Assembly: GCA_013398955.1 (NCBI GenBank)
Contig: VWPU01017678.1
Coordinates: 1-64,000 of the forward strand
From: Callaeas wilsoni
Taxonomy: Eukaryota > Chordata > Aves > Passeriformes > Callaeidae
Direction of reading: 5' to 3'
DNA length: 64,000 bases
How positions within the stretch are numbered: the stretch's first letter is position 1; the number at the start of each line of letters is the position of its first letter. Made by a program: the position numbers and the translations under genes. This document shows positions 1-12,693 of the stretch, one piece after another. The notes under the pieces are model-generated. The model was given only the letters and a program-made list of their open reading frames with translations, ran no database searches and had not been told where the DNA came from.

Positions 1-266
1 GGGGGGCGCGGCGCCTCGGTTCGGCGGCGGCTGCTGCGGGAGGTGGCCGGCGCCGCGGCGGCGAGCGGAGCCCGGCAGTAGCCGCCAGCCCCGGGGTATG
101 CGGGTGAGCGGGAGAGGAACGCGGAGGAAGGCGGAGAGCGGCGGGGAGCGGGGCGAGGGAGCCCGGCCGAGCCCTCCCGAGCGGCGGAGGATGCGCCGAG
201 CCCCGGGGAGTCGAGCCCAGCTGCAGCGCGGCGCGTCCCGCCCGGCCGCCGCCCCAGCCCGCGCAG
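1..266 (+). other. putative first exon (5' UTR or short N-terminal coding)
   Basis: A GC-rich stretch ends in CAG followed by GTAACG at 267, a good vertebrate 5' splice site directly inside the CpG island, as expected for a first exon. Two ATGs share one open frame: the one at 98 is in a poor context (T at -1, G at -3 but C at +4) and the one at 191 has A at -3. From 191 the frame gives 25 codons rich in Ala, Arg and Pro and leaves the intron in phase 1. This composition is typical of a translated-by-chance leader, so I favour 5' UTR. The gene is not recognised. The left end is open at the window edge. Confidence 0.5.
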
Positions 267-320
267 GTAACGGCGGCGGAGGGGATCGGGGGCACCGGGA
301 TGGGGTTTTGTGGGGGGAGA
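1..320. promoter_or_regulatory. CpG island, probable promoter
   Basis: The first 300 bases are extremely GC-rich with CG dinucleotides in nearly every ten bases (runs such as gcggcgcctcg and gccggcgccgcggcgg). CpG density falls sharply after about 320. In vertebrates such unmethylated islands mark transcription start sites, often without a TATA box, and no TATA box is visible here. The splice donor at 267 suggests transcription to the right. Islands are often bidirectional, so a leftward transcript outside the window cannot be excluded. The true start may lie left of base 1. Confidence 0.75.
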
Positions 321-3300
321 ATATCCATCCCCCCGGAGGCAGGGGAGACACCCATGGTCCCTGGGGACCTGCGGCTCTGCAGCGCATCACTCGGCGAGCG
401 GGACTTGATCCCCTCGTATCGGGGCTGAGATGAGGGAAGGTTCTCCCGCGGAGTGAAGCGCTCCCCCAGCGCGAAGAGCTCCGTGGGGCGGGCAGAGACA
501 GGGTCGCCGTGCTCTGGGGCCCCTCAATGCCCCGAGGGGCTGGAGGGCCAGCTTGGAGCGACGGCAGATGCTCAGTGCCAACCTCAAAACCGCCCCGATC
601 GAAGCTCGGCTTTGAGGTTGGATGCATCCAGCAACCTCAGGCAGCTGGCGCGGGAGATAGGCAAAGCGTGGTGTGGGGTGACAGGTTCCCATCTTGCCAC
701 CTGCTCCCCGAAACCGGCCAACTTTGGGCTGATGCTGTGGGGCACCTGGCCCCCATTGCTGCGGGTGGGGGCAACGGGAGCCAGTCCTTGACTCGGACTA
801 GAGGTAGAGATGACAAGGGTGCCTGGAACATCACAGCTGGGTCCCTAGGGACTGCTGGCTCCATGAGAGATGATACCCCAGGTTTAGCAACAACAGGGGT
901 TCGATTTGATCCCAGACACTGTTTTCAGCACTCTGTTCATCAGAGGATCTGCCTGGCTAGGGAAACTGCCTGTGTGCTTCTTACATCTTGCTCCCCTGCT
1001 AAATTAGGGCAAATTGCCAAGCTGGCCCCCTGCTCCCTTGCCCATGTCTCTGTTGAGAAACCGAGTCTCATCTCATGTTCCTCGACTTGTACAGGAGCAA
1101 CCCACCACAACAGCGACCCGAGAGCCCGAGGGCTTTCCTTTTATCTGCTGTGCTGCTAACGGAGGAGAGAGGTTTAATTATCCTCAAGTGTCAGTTCAAG
1201 ATAGATCTGCTGGGACACAGCTCTTGGCAGGTGCAAAATAACAGGACGTTTTCATGCATGGGAGGCTGAGCTGGGAACAGTTCAGTGGTTTAATTGGAAG
1301 GGTTCATATCAGGGTACAGAAAATGGGACGGTGCAGGCTCCGGCAGTGATCCCGGTGCTGCAGCTGTGGGAAGGGAAGATGGATGCCGAAGGCTAAGAAC
1401 TTTCTCTGGTGCATTGTTTTGTAGGCTTGGAGCAGAGCGGGTGCTCTGGGCTGGTAGCACAACCTCAAGTCCATGCCGTTCTCCGAGGTGCTGATGTGTT
1501 TTCAGCCTCACTTGGTTTCTCGGCTTTCCAGTGGGTTCCCATGAGAGTTCTTGCAGGACCAGTGGGAGATGTGCCCTGTTTTATGGGGCATCCGAGAGCT
1601 GAGAATGAGTGAATTACTCCAGAACCAGGGCACTCTGGAGCCATCTCCTAGGTGTGTGTGAGGTGGGATGGCCTCAGGGCTTATGGAACAGCTTCTCCTC
1701 CCTCCTCCTACCAAAATCCCTGAAATGGTTTACAGGAGCTCTCAAGCATTTGAAGAGTTTCAGTTCTCTGAATCCATGGGGAAAAGCCCCTTCCCTCAGC
1801 AAACAGCTGTGGCATGGGCATTTGACTCCCAGGAGATGTCTCCACCCTGCCTGGGCTGCAGTGCTGGGTGCATGGAGCATCTGTCTCCTCATCTCCTGTC
1901 CAATCCATGCCATGGTTGTTGGCCCCTGGAGCCAGATTTGGATCAGAAAGCAGAACCTCCTCCAGCTATGGCATCCCACAATGGCCATATTGCTGCCACA
2001 GAATGAGACCTCTGTGTGTCCAGACCCTGCAATCGGCCTGGTGTGGGACACTCCAGCACAAGGAAGACGGATTTCCTATTTTATTTTATTGTTTATCCAG
2101 ATATGCTGAGCTCTTCTCTGTGCTCATTCCCAGGGGACCGTGGGACAGATGTTGTAAAGAAACAGTGCCCTCATCTCTTCTGGCTCCTTGGAGGGGACGT
2201 GATATCCTGATTTTCTGGTGAAGTCATGGTGTCGTGCTATTGTAGTTAGGTTCCTTGTTTTAGGGTCCAAGATAATGTCTTAGCTGTACTTCATTTCAGT
2301 GCTGAGTGCATCGAGCCAACCCTCATGCAGTTCCTACAAGCATGAAACAGCTGTTGGCATTAGAGGTCTGGGGTTGGTCCTGTCTCATCTACATTCTAGC
2401 CCCCTGGCTAATTGCTGATGTCTTTTTCTGACACTGTGGGAGGACATTCACGGTGAGTTTTGTAGTTGTGCTGAGATGGTGTTTTCAGGAAGACCCAGTT
2501 ATTAAATGTCATTTTGGCATCACCCCCTTCACACTTGTGCTTGGAGAATGCTGCCATTTGCTTGTAGCCATGCTCCAGTCCTGCCAGAGTCACATCCCTC
2601 CTTGCCAGAGTCACATCCCTCCTTTGCAAATCTGTGTTAGTGAAACTTGTAGGTTGTTGCTTGGGTGGAAACCTTGTGGATACTCCTGATGCTGTGACCT
2701 GTGTGGTGCTGGTCCTGAAGCAGGAGTGCTGGGTATCTGGCTAGGGGTGGCTTGAAGGGAGGGCAGCTCTGAGAGGAGGCTTTCTGTCCTTTGTCGTAGT
2801 TAACTGTGCCTGAGTCTCTGACAAAAGCATTTTGGAGGTGAGATTGAGGAGCAGAGGCTCGTCTTCACTTCTCCTTGGAGGTCAAGCATCTAGGAGATGG
2901 GCTGGACCAAGTAAGAGCAGAACCCTCACTCATTTCAGCTGCAACAGTCTTTTGGTTCCACCTGTGACAGGAACATATTTAGACTTGATATGTATCCCTC
3001 GCCTTGACTTTGGGCTTTGGATCAAGGCATAAGAGCTTTTGATGCTTGCACACACAATAAGAGGAAAAAAAATTAAAACCACAATCCTCAAAATGTTTGC
3101 ATATCCAAGAGCTTATCCTCACCCTGGGTAGGCAAAAGTAACCAAGGGTAGGATCAGTAAATCACAGAATCAGCCTATTTCGTTATCAAACAGGAGGGCT
3201 GGGACACAGCTAGCACGGAGCAGCGTAACCACACTGAGTCCCTGGGGGGATGCTCAGGATCTGGCACCATGAGTTTTTCCTTTAATACCTTTACAGTGAG

Positions 3301-6000
3301 CAGCTTGGCAATCAGCAGGGATCCCAGCCATACGTGAATGGGGTTGGGCTTCAGATGGGTGTGATGAAGAAACAAAGGCTGCTTGTGGTACCAAGGGCAC
3401 CCACTGAGTGAACCTCTTGCTGGGGCTCTGCCAAGGACAGTGGCTCATTCAGGACCAAATGGGCTGAGCTAATGCAAGCCCCCACCTTTGTCAAAGGGGT
3501 CTGATAACTTCAACCAATAGCTGAAGTGCCGAGAAGGGAGAACATCCACACTTTTAGCCCAGGGAGAAGATTTAAGCCATCCCTGCAAAGCTGAGAACAT
3601 CCTATCTGGAGATCAGCATATCAATGCCAACAGTAATAACAGTGAAGGGGCTGTTTGTACATCATCCCATCACTTTAGCCACTCTCCTACGTCCACTTGC
3701 CACCAAAGCCCCTCTCCAGTGAGGTCAGTCCCTGCTGCTGGTGAGCAGGGGCCATCCTCTCTCTGTACTTGGTGTGGAGGGGAGGTGGAGTGGCGAGGTG
3801 TGACGGGATCAGGCTGTCCTGGCACACCGGCGTCAGTGGTGCACGATACCCCGAGGCAGCCACTGCTGAAGCTGACTGTGGGGTGTGTGTAGCAGCAGTG
3901 AGGGGAAGATGGGCTGGCATCTGGCCTTCAGATCTGTCCTTCTGCCACACTGAAAGCAAACTCAGAGCCAGAAGTAGGGCAGGTGGCATCTCCCTCGCTC
4001 TTGTGTTGAGCCAGGCTGGTGTGTGCTCCATGGGCAGCAGCGAGCCCAGGCTGCCCTGGGGCAAAGTGCCAGTGGACCAGGACAGCACATCTCTTGGTAA
4101 AGTCAGCAGGGGCTCAGAAACCCAGCCCGCAGGGAGCACTGCAAGGCTGAAGGTTTTTTCCCAGCATATTTGGACCTGGGACATCAGCTGGAGCAACAGC
4201 ATCGTCCGAGCACCCCAGTGGTGTCAGAGTCTGGGGTCAGGCCAGTCCATCTGGAGTTTCATGGCATTATCTCTTAAATGCCTTAAACTGCAATAGGATG
4301 GCCTGACTGATTGGATTGTGCTCTGTAATTAATTAGCTGGGTGCACTGTATGGGAAGAAGCATCAGTGGGTAGAGAGGGGGGAATCTGCCAGCAAGAGCT
4401 GTTAAGCTTCAAATGTCCATTTCTCATTAAACCAGCCTTGTGCAGCGTTAGTCCCTGGGCACAGGGGGTTGGTTCCAGGGTCCTGGCCCTTTTCCACAAG
4501 AGGAAGTGTTGTTTTGCTGCCTGACCATTCCCCCAGAGCCTATGTCCTGAGAGCCTCAACCAATTTGCCTGGCCTCAGGGACCACTAGGAGGGAAGAGCT
4601 TGTTCAGGCTGGGATGTTTTGGGGGTGGCGAGGGGATGCCTCCTCCTGCCAGGGTGACAGACCCTGCAAGGACTGTAGGATGGCTCCAGGGGTTAGGGGC
4701 TGCTGAGCATGGCTGGCAGAAGTCCCACTGCTCTTCCTTCCCGCATTGGAGCCCATGGGCTTCTCCCCACTGCTCTCCTGCTCCCAAAACTGCCGTGCCT
4801 CTGCTCGGCTTCTTTGTCTACTTTTAGCATCCATTTGTGCCTTTAAACAGACAGCATCCCCCTTAGGGTGGGTTTTTCTCTTTGTGTTCACTGTGGGGAT
4901 TAATCAGGACCTGCAGCGTAAGGGAAGCCTGCAACGGCTCCTTGTTTATTGTTTGATTTGGGAAATGCTGCTGGGCTGGGCTCATGTTTCAGGTCTGTGC
5001 TGTTTTTTAAGGGGTGCATTTTTGGGAGTGTTATGGGAAGAGGTGATGTTCCTCTCTGCCCTGGGCAGGGCCCTCTCCTGGGCACAGCATCCTTTGGGCC
5101 TGGGGTTGCTCCCTCCCTCACTGGGTCCTGTATGGGTGGAGGAGAGAGGACTTTTCTTGGGGTGTCTCCCCTGTGAGGTGAGACCTGTTTTCTGCTCAGG
5201 TGCCCCCAGCAATCCATCCAACACCCATGGGTGTGTCTGCAGCTCCCAGGTTCCTCCAGCACCCGTTTGGAACGTGGTGAGCTGGGATGTTTGCTGCTGA
5301 CAGGCACCTCTGTGCTCTTGTAAAATTTCAAGCTGTCTTGTGATGGGGAAACTGAACTTCGCTCTTAAGTGCCTGCTCAAAATGGTCCCTCCACCTGTGT
5401 TTGGGGGTCTGGGACGGGCTCTCCCCCTCCTCGATGGTGCAAGGAGGTGGGTGTGGAGGAGGGCAGTGTTAAACTCCAGAGGGTTGTTGTTGCCGCCAAG
5501 CTGGAGAAGAGTTGTAATGCCCTTTGCTCCAATGGCTGATAAATCTTGGAGGAAAAAACCAAAGAAAAACCAACAAAAAAAAGTCATGTGCCTGCTCAGC
5601 TTAACCCTCAAAGGAAAACCACATCATATTTAAAGAAAAGCTGTTAAAAATAGAATTTTTTAGCAGAGAATGACACTCAGAGGAGTCAATGAGCTCTGTT
5701 TCAAGAGCTGGGAAACAAAATGCTCCAGGGGCTGTGAAAGGAAGTCTTCCTTTTCCAACTCCCTGAGTGTCAGGTGTGGCTCCTCAGCTTGTTGTTTTCC
5801 ATCTGGCTGTGCCAGATCCAGCCAGGCTGTGGTGGTCGCTGGCTGCTCCCAGCTGCTGCTGCTCGCTGGAAGCGGAGAATTCACCATCTTGGGAAGGGGA
5901 GAAGCTGTGACTCAGACTTATGTTACATCTTGCCTTGGGTTTCCCACTCACCAACAGGGCCAAAGGGAAGGTGGTGAGCCCCACGGAGCATCTCTTCTTT
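321..6000. other. unique non-coding DNA, probable first intron
   Basis: Open frames here are short, overlap on both strands, and carry no recognisable domain. There is no CR1, LTR or long tandem array. The only local structure is a 21 bp unit containing gccagagtcacatccctcc, present twice in tandem at about 2581-2622, and A-rich runs at 5550-5660. I see no exon with paired acceptor, donor and coding sense. Intron or intergenic regulatory sequence is the simplest reading. Confidence 0.5.
2580..2622. repeat. 21 bp tandem repeat, two copies
   Basis: The phrase tgccagagtcacatccctcct occurs twice back to back, nearly identical. It is a minor tandem duplication with no evident function and explains the repeated CQSHIPP peptide in the forward frame across it. 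Confidence 0.8.
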
Positions 6001-6115
6001 ATTTATTTAATTTTTAATTGGCTAAGGAGCCCTCTCATTTGCTTCGGTTCTGACTAATGAGACGCGCCTCGCTTTGACAGCATGTCACAAGCAATAAATT
6101 TCTCGGGAGCTTCTG
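6001..6115. promoter_or_regulatory. candidate conserved non-coding element with MEIS/TGIF-like inverted site
   Basis: An AT-rich block holds a Tgacag-catgtca inverted pair at 6075-6087. TGACAG is the core bound by MEIS, PREP and TGIF homeodomain proteins, and the paired arrangement resembles their dimer site with one extra base. TAAT cores occur just upstream (6015-6019, 6053-6057). The block is free of repeats and has no coding frame. Regulatory function is inferred only from motif content. Confidence 0.3.
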
Positions 6116-9100
6116 GGCTGCATGGATGCCCTCATGCTCTCGCCTGGCTCGCCCTCCTCCACGTCACCCTGTGCTGCTGCCCCAGCCCGGCCCTTGAGCA
6201 TCATCCCAGTGAAGGAGAGGAGGGTCGGGATGAAGAGGTCTGGGTGTGAAATTGGTGGTCTCTTTGGGCTGGCCTCAAGGCTGGGGATTTGGGGGCTTCC
6301 TATATTGTTTGTGTGGGCTGGAAATTGGAAAGTAGAAATCGCCAAGGACCCAGACAAGCTGTTGTTTAGCAGCCATGATCTCTGTTGTGTTTTCCCCAAG
6401 ATCTCAGCTGTGCCTCAGGGTGTGAGCACTGTGCCAGGCTCCAGCTAATCTCACCAGGGGCTTGGGCTGGCTGGCAGTGAACCAGCATGCCAGGGAAGAG
6501 CCTATGCAAGACTTTCATTACCATGAAAAATGCATTTTTTTATTGGAAGGTTTTACAGGAGCGTGTCTCCTTTGGTGAGGAAAGAAAGGGATGGTCTCCA
6601 ATAGGAAAATCTAGATGGACCCATGATTTTCAAGGCATTTCCCATGGGACTTTACCAAAAGGGGCCTGGTAGCTGCAGGGGGTGCCGAGATGAAATTCTC
6701 CTTCCTTGCCATCCTGCTGTGGTCAGGATGTGGGGTGCAGTCCTCCTGGGATCCTTGCTCTGGAGCATCCTCGTGTGCATTAGGAGCATATTATACAGGT
6801 GTTGTGTCGTACAGGTGTTACGTGGTGCTGATGCAGGTGAGGAGAAGGGGCATGGGTGAGCTGAGGGCTGCCACCCTGGGGCAGAGATGCTCAGCCACAT
6901 CTGACCAGAGCAGAAAGGGTTGGATGCTGCTTTGTTTGAGGGCGTGGACACCTTGGTGCTGTTTGTCACCTCTTGCTGGGTGACACTAACCTGCACTCTC
7001 CTGCAGTCGTTAAGGGACTGCTTGAGGTTTCAGATCATTGATGGGAAGCACCAACTATTAGCACTTCTTCTCTTTGTATTAGTGATGGATTCTCTTTAGG
7101 CGTTGCTCTTAGTGGCTCTCCACTGTTAGCTTTTGTTTTCTCCTCAATAGCTTGTCTAATAAACGCCATTATCTTGGGCACAAATCTACTTCATGTCTCA
7201 ATTCCACTTGGCGAGAGTTGGTAATAACAGCTGAACAACATCCTTTGAAAAGGGACTCTGTCACCAGCAGCCCTGGATGCCACTTCTCCGCTTCCCACAC
7301 TTGTCCCCAGAGCAGATAAAGACAAGGGGAAGGCGCGTGGCCAGAAAGCAAAAGGGACATCCTCCTGATAAATTGGATGTCTGAGCAGTGCCGGCAGCAG
7401 TCGGTGCAGCAGCTCTGGGGATCAGGGCAGCTCAGGCCCTGCCACCTTGGTCATTAGAGGAGATGTGTTTATGGCCTGGGATCCTTCCTAATTCCAGCAG
7501 ATTAGAGGGGAAGGATGGTGGTGAAAGGTGACGGCTTGCAGGGAAGATCAGGAGTATTTCTTACAGCTTGAAGGAGCTTCTTATCTGTGGCCAAATCGAG
7601 CTGTTGCCTCCCAGTCTGAATCTGGTCCTGGAAAGGCTTTAACCGGTAGCTGCCGGGTGCTTACTGGGTTTTGGGTCAGCCTGCAGCTCTGAGGGGAAGC
7701 ATTAGGACAGCTCCGTGTTTTGGTTGAGGGCAGCACATTCCAAAGGGTGTTGAAGCCCACGGAGACCTGACCCCGATGTCACTGCAGTGACTTTTGTTAT
7801 CATCCCTACTGCACGAGCAGATGAAGCAGAGGGCGAGCAGTGTTTTAATTAGATCAAACTCTATTTATTTCTGCTGGACCAGGCTGCGCTCAGCTGCTGT
7901 GTTTTCAGAGTTTCCCAAGGAGGATTTCCCATGCTCAGGGGGAAGGGGACCGCCGGTAGAAGCAAGCTGCCCCACCTCCTCAGTTGTCCCATTGCTGGGA
8001 TGTCTGGCTGCTTCCAGTATCTGTCCCCTCCCTGAGTTATAAATACTTTATCCTCTCAGTGCCTACTGCATCAAATATTTTTTTTTTAAGTGGCATTTTC
8101 TTTTTCTATTTTTTCCTGACTTGGTTCTTGTATTTCAAAACACGCCCGCCATGCGCGTAGCACTCAGACATGCTCTCGGCTTCCCCCCAAATGTAATTGC
8201 TTTAAAACTGCAGATAGTTGGCGAAAGCAATTTTCTCTCCATTACGGAAGACTCCAGCTCCTCTCATCCTTCATGCAAGTCACTCTCCTCCAGCCCTGCC
8301 TTATCTCTGCCACTGTGCGATGCTCAGCACTGGGGCTCGTGGTACCTCTGCTTTCCCAAATGAAGCTCTCGCTTTTCCAGGCTCGAGTGGTGCATGGTGG
8401 GGACCTCTCTGGGGCAGGAAAGTGGCTTCTACCACAGCTTCTGCTGAGCGAGGGCGATGCTCGCCGGCAGCAGAGCCCTTCCCTTGGCCGCGCCGGTCTC
8501 CCTGGTGGGATGGGTACCTGTGCCAGGCACGCGTTCACCGCGGTTTTGCAGCTCCGCCACGCGCACATTTAACATGCTCTTTCTGTCCGCAGGACGTGTT
8601 GGGCTTTCAAAGACATTAATGATGGAAAATAAATTGGAATCTGAGAGAAATCATCTTTAGGCATTCTCTGTAGGCCTTGTCTTGCCTTGCTTTCCTCAGC
8701 CATGTTGAAGGCTGTGGCTGGAGGGGAATATAAATGAGGAGGAGCCCCAGGTCTCTCTGATCTGTTGTGATGCCTTGTACTCAGTGGGTCTCGCTGCAGG
8801 GAGCCTGTCCGCTCACTGGTGCTGATAAACCCAAGGGAGGCTGGAGAGGGTGGAAGTCCTGAGGGGCTGCTGGACCTTCCTGGAGGGCTTGTGGTCCTGA
8901 GTTAAAGGAGGTTGAGGCACACCAGGTCTTCCGAGGGTCTGTGCCCCACTTGGGGGGTTTCAGTGTCACTCTGGCATGGCGCAGCAGTTGTCTTTGGTTC
9001 TGCACCAACCTGTCCTGGGGAACCAGGCCCTTGTGTCAGCTGCCCACACCGCAGATGGAGTTAAGTTACAGGTAAATGAACCTAAACGTGCTCCATGCAC

Positions 9101-10361
9101 ACTATGGCTGCAGTGTTCCCTGTGCTCAGAGCCCCTGAGGTGCTGATCTCCTGCTTGGAGGGGAAGATGTGATCCCCCCAGGACCACCACCCGCAGCAGG
9201 TAGGGATCATGCTGGTCATCACCCCTGGGATGTCCCTGCTGCGGCCAGCAGCATCTCCAGAAGCACCCAGAAAAGTCTTGTCTGGGCACCCTCACAGCAG
9301 GAGAGGATGCAGTGGCTTTGTCAGCATCAAAGCTTTTGGTCCCTGGAGGAGAGCCAATGTGCCATAAAACCTGCTCGTTTTCTCCTGCCCTGCTCCTGCA
9401 AAGTGAGCGTGGAGCTGGCATGGGCTGGGAGTCCACAGGGAGCCATAGCTCACGCTGGCCTCTGGCGAGAGGCTATGAAAGCACCACTGCCTATCTTAGG
9501 CGGCCCCTGGGCTGCTCTTGGACATGAACCAGCCTTGTAATGAAAGCTTTCTCTATGTCTGTTTGTTTTCTGAGCATCAGTTTAATGTCTGAAAAATCCT
9601 GTTGCAGCGGAGCCCGGAGCACTTCAAAGATGCTACAGGAGAGGAGGGGGCTCTGAAGGGACCCTGCCAGGTGTGGAGAGAAACGCGGCCGGCCACCACA
9701 GCCAGCTTCCTATTTCCAGCAGAATTGGCTTGGTGTGTTGAGCTTTGCTCCCACAGCACAGATCCATCGCTGGGAGAGCCTGGCATGGTACACACCATGT
9801 CCCCTCAGCCTTGGATATTTGGAGATGCCTAGATGAAGAGCTGAGGGTTTGGGTGGGGAGGGTTCATGGTCTGAAACCTGCCGTAGTTGTCACATTAGCA
9901 TGTTGAGTGGTTCTTGTGCGTCCCTCTCTTAGGTGATGATGCTGGTGGCTTCCACTTCTCACTAGGATGGAGTCAAGGCTGCCTGGCTGCTCCAAGGTGC
10001 TCCGCAGCTCCCCAGAGTGGCACTTCTTGCAGTGGTATCCTCCCAGTCATGTAGTTCTGTGTTGTCTTAATGGTGTCAAGCTCTGAATGAGCTCGGGCAA
10101 TTTGCTTTATAAAGCAATGCACTAAATATGTCAACACTCAGTGCATGTTTTTAATATAATATTTCAGATTGTTTTGAAAGAAGCCAAGATCCTGCTTTCC
10201 CTCTTCATTAGGAACATTTTATGTGAAAGAGATGAACAATAGAGAGAGTTTGCCAGAGAGAAAGCTTTCCCAAGTATTTGTTGCTGCTGAGAAATCAGCT
10301 GCTTTTTTACAAAAAAACCCTCAATGCATAACTATCAGGGCAATTAAGCAGCTTGTAAGCT
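6116..10361. other. unique non-coding DNA
   Basis: No supportable exon, repeat family or RNA gene is seen. AT-rich, evenly structured sequence at 7130-7240 could be a conserved non-coding element. A perfect 14 bp palindrome, gtcactgcagtgac, lies at 7778-7791. The segment 10090-10330 is AT-rich. Open frames on both strands in the GC-richer part (8.2-9.5 kb) overlap each other and have no domain signature. Confidence 0.45.
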
Positions 10362-10678
10362 GCCAAGGAAGGTTGTAGAATTGGCTTTGCTGGAGATGTT
10401 GGAGGCCAGGCTTGACCGTAGCCATTGGGTGTGCTTTAGGCACAATAAATCCCAATTTCCAAAGGGGGAATGGACTAAATGACCCACCAGTAGCCCCTGG
10501 CCTGCTGGGAGTTTCAGGCAGACAGTCTGAGCTGCTCTGGCATGAGCAATTCCAGGCTGATGGAGTGAGTAGGTTTGTGAATCTCATGCTGTTTCAGGCC
10601 AGAATTGATGGCTTTGGCTTTTAACTCACTTCCCGGCAGGACCAGGGGTGGGTTCTGTCCTGGTCTCCAGCTGGGAGA
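10362..10678. repeat. ~310 bp dispersed repeat, copy A
   Basis: This stretch aligns in the same orientation with 12223-12533. Shared blocks include attggctttgctggagatgt, ggactaaatgacccaccag and agaattgatggctttggctt, interrupted by small indels and about 15 per cent differences by eye. The two copies are 1.86 kb apart. The phrase atggactaaatgaccc is weakly reminiscent of the CR1 3' region (tggactagatgacc), but the remainder does not match CR1 as I know it. It could be an uncatalogued interspersed repeat or a local direct duplication. Confidence 0.85.
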
Positions 10679-12222
10679 CTTGGTCTCCTGCCATGGAAAG
10701 GATAAGACCTTCTGCCTGCCTGGTTGCAAAGCTCTGTTCTGGCCGGTGCCACTCAAAAGAAAAGAAACCCAAAAAATCCCACTGCAGTACTTTCATCAGG
10801 GAAACTGAGTTCCTGTCTGTTCTCCAAAGAGTTTCTCTTTCATCACAAGTTAGAGGAAACTTAGAGGGAACTGAAACTTCCCTCTTCAATGAGGACAGAC
10901 CTGGAGAGATGATGGGAGGAAGCTGTTTCCAACGCCCCTGCCAGCCCGAGCTCTTTCCATAAGGCCTCCTCAGCTGAGGTCCCAAGAGGTGTTCTGAGAG
11001 GACTTCCTCATGAAAGGGAGGGCAGCCAAGAGCCTGGAGCGCTCCCATCACGGGAAAGCCTGTCTGAAAGGCAGGGAGCCCCAGCCTCATTAGCTGGGGT
11101 GGTTGGCACTGGGGAAGTGGACCCTGGAGAGGGATTTGAGTGAAGAGGGCAATCCTACAGCCAGAATCAGCTCAGGAGAAGTGCTCCAGAGGGGAGAAAG
11201 TGCAGATGTTGGCATGAGAGCTGGCTGTGCCGCCATGTGGGCTGTGGTGGGATGCTCTGACCCAGGGCAGCAGGGAACTCACTGGGTGGCTCTGGGGTGG
11301 GACCTGGCATTTTGTGTGTGTGCTCACTGCAAGAGGCTGCTGGGTCAGGGGAGAGAGTCCCTGAGGATGCTGCTGCCCTGCTGCACTCAGGACAGGCAGG
11401 ATCTGTTTTTTCTTCACCTCCTGGTAATCCTGTACTCAAATATTCTTCCTGCAGATCTGTTTTTATCTTTTTTTTTTACCACTTCTAAATGGAGTGTTTA
11501 AGCCTATTCTTTTGTTTTCTGTGAAAGGAGCAGTAAATCCTTTATCCTGCCTGGCTATTTCTGTGTGCGTATTTTCTCATTGTGCTCTAGCTTGTCAGCT
11601 GTGTCAAAGCCTGGAAACCTTGGCCTCTGTTGGACTTCAGACTTGGATTTCTCTGCATTTAACAACACAAGCTCCCTTGGACTAACAGTTCTTTTTTCTC
11701 CCCTTGGTGTCTTTTATTTTTTTTTTTGCAAAAAATACCTGGTTAAAAAAATCCCTGACAAGAGGGAGCGAGCAGAGCGGTTGTTGGGATCATTCCCAGC
11801 ACATCCACAGTGCTGGCAAGGAGTCACAGCCGGCATGTCCCCCTGTGCCTCTGGGGTACCAGGGCTGCCCAGGGAAGGGGAACCCCCCTGGGTGAGGCAG
11901 CTTTCCAGAGATTTAGCTTGGGATCGGCGGGTGCCTAATGCTCAGGCAGCGGATGTGATGAGCACAAAGGCAGGATTTCGGTGGGATTAGCCGGGGAGAG
12001 GTGGATGGATGGCTGCCTCTGCGCTGGGGCATGGCCCCGCTCCTGGGAGCAGTGCGGGGTGTCTCCCTGGGGGGCTCTGATGGAGTGACAGCCAGTCAGC
12101 CATCCCCGTGGCTGGACAGAGGAAGAAGGGGCTGTGGCACTGATGGCAGGAGGGACCGAGGATGGTGGCAAGTGACCTGCAGCCCACTCTGTGCCCCGAC
12201 AGTGGTGGCAGCAGCCTCAGGA
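10679..12222. other. unique spacer between the two repeat copies
   Basis: No gene is supported. T-rich runs occur at 11470-11480 and 11716-11728. Open frames on both strands lack domain signatures. The interval matters mainly because direct repeats on both sides make it a possible site of unequal exchange. Confidence 0.4.
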
Positions 12223-12533
12223 AGCCAAGGGAGGCTGTCAGATTGGCTTTGCTGGAGATGTTGGCGGCCACGCTTGACCACTGGGCATGCTTTAGGCACA
12301 GTAAATCTCAGTTCCCAAAGGGAGAATGGACTAAATGACCCACCAGCAGCTCCTGGCCTCCTGGAAATTTCAGAAATATGGTTTGAGCTGTGCTGGTGTG
12401 AGCAGTTCCAGGCTGGAAGAACAAGGGGGGCTGTGAATCTTGTACTGTTTCAGGCCAGAATTGATGGCTTTGGCTTTTAACTCACTTCCCAGCAGGACCA
12501 GGGATGGGTTCTGTTCTGGTTTCCAGCTGGGAG
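12223..12533. repeat. ~310 bp dispersed repeat, copy B
   Basis: This is the second copy of the unit at 10362-10678, same orientation. It begins near gccaagggaggctgt and ends near ccagctgggag. The terminal ~90 bases (from caggccagaattgatggctt) are the most similar part. No flanking target-site duplication is evident by eye, so whether each copy inserted independently or one arose by local duplication is open. Confidence 0.85.
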
Positions 12534-12673
12534 CCCAGCAGCTAGTGACCCACATTCCCTGGGGTCAGCTCCACCAGCTGTGCTGGTGCTCCATGAATGC
12601 CATGGCAGCTCACCACACCAGGCAGCATGGGTGTTTGTGCGAGAACAAAAGAATAAACAATGGAAACTGTGAT

Positions 12674-12693
12674 TAATTAGTGCAGCTAATTAG
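12674..12693. promoter_or_regulatory. paired homeodomain-type sites (TAATTAG x2)
   Basis: TAATTAG occurs at 12674-12680 and again at 12687-12693, spaced 13 bases start to start, within otherwise GC-rich sequence. TAATTA is the core of antennapedia- and paired-class homeodomain sites. Regulatory use is inference from motif spacing only. Confidence 0.25.

Noticed and set aside
885..925. tRNA-like T-loop (ggggttcgattt)
   Set aside because: The T-stem does not pair properly and no acceptor, D-arm or anticodon stem can be drawn around it.
3163..3200. aaatcacagaatcag as a CR1 tail
   Set aside because: No downstream CR1 3' untranslated sequence follows, so the match is too short.
7778..7791. Perfect palindrome gtcactgcagtgac
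   Set aside because: A 14-base palindrome is expected by chance in a window of this size or nearly so, and nothing around it suggests a site.
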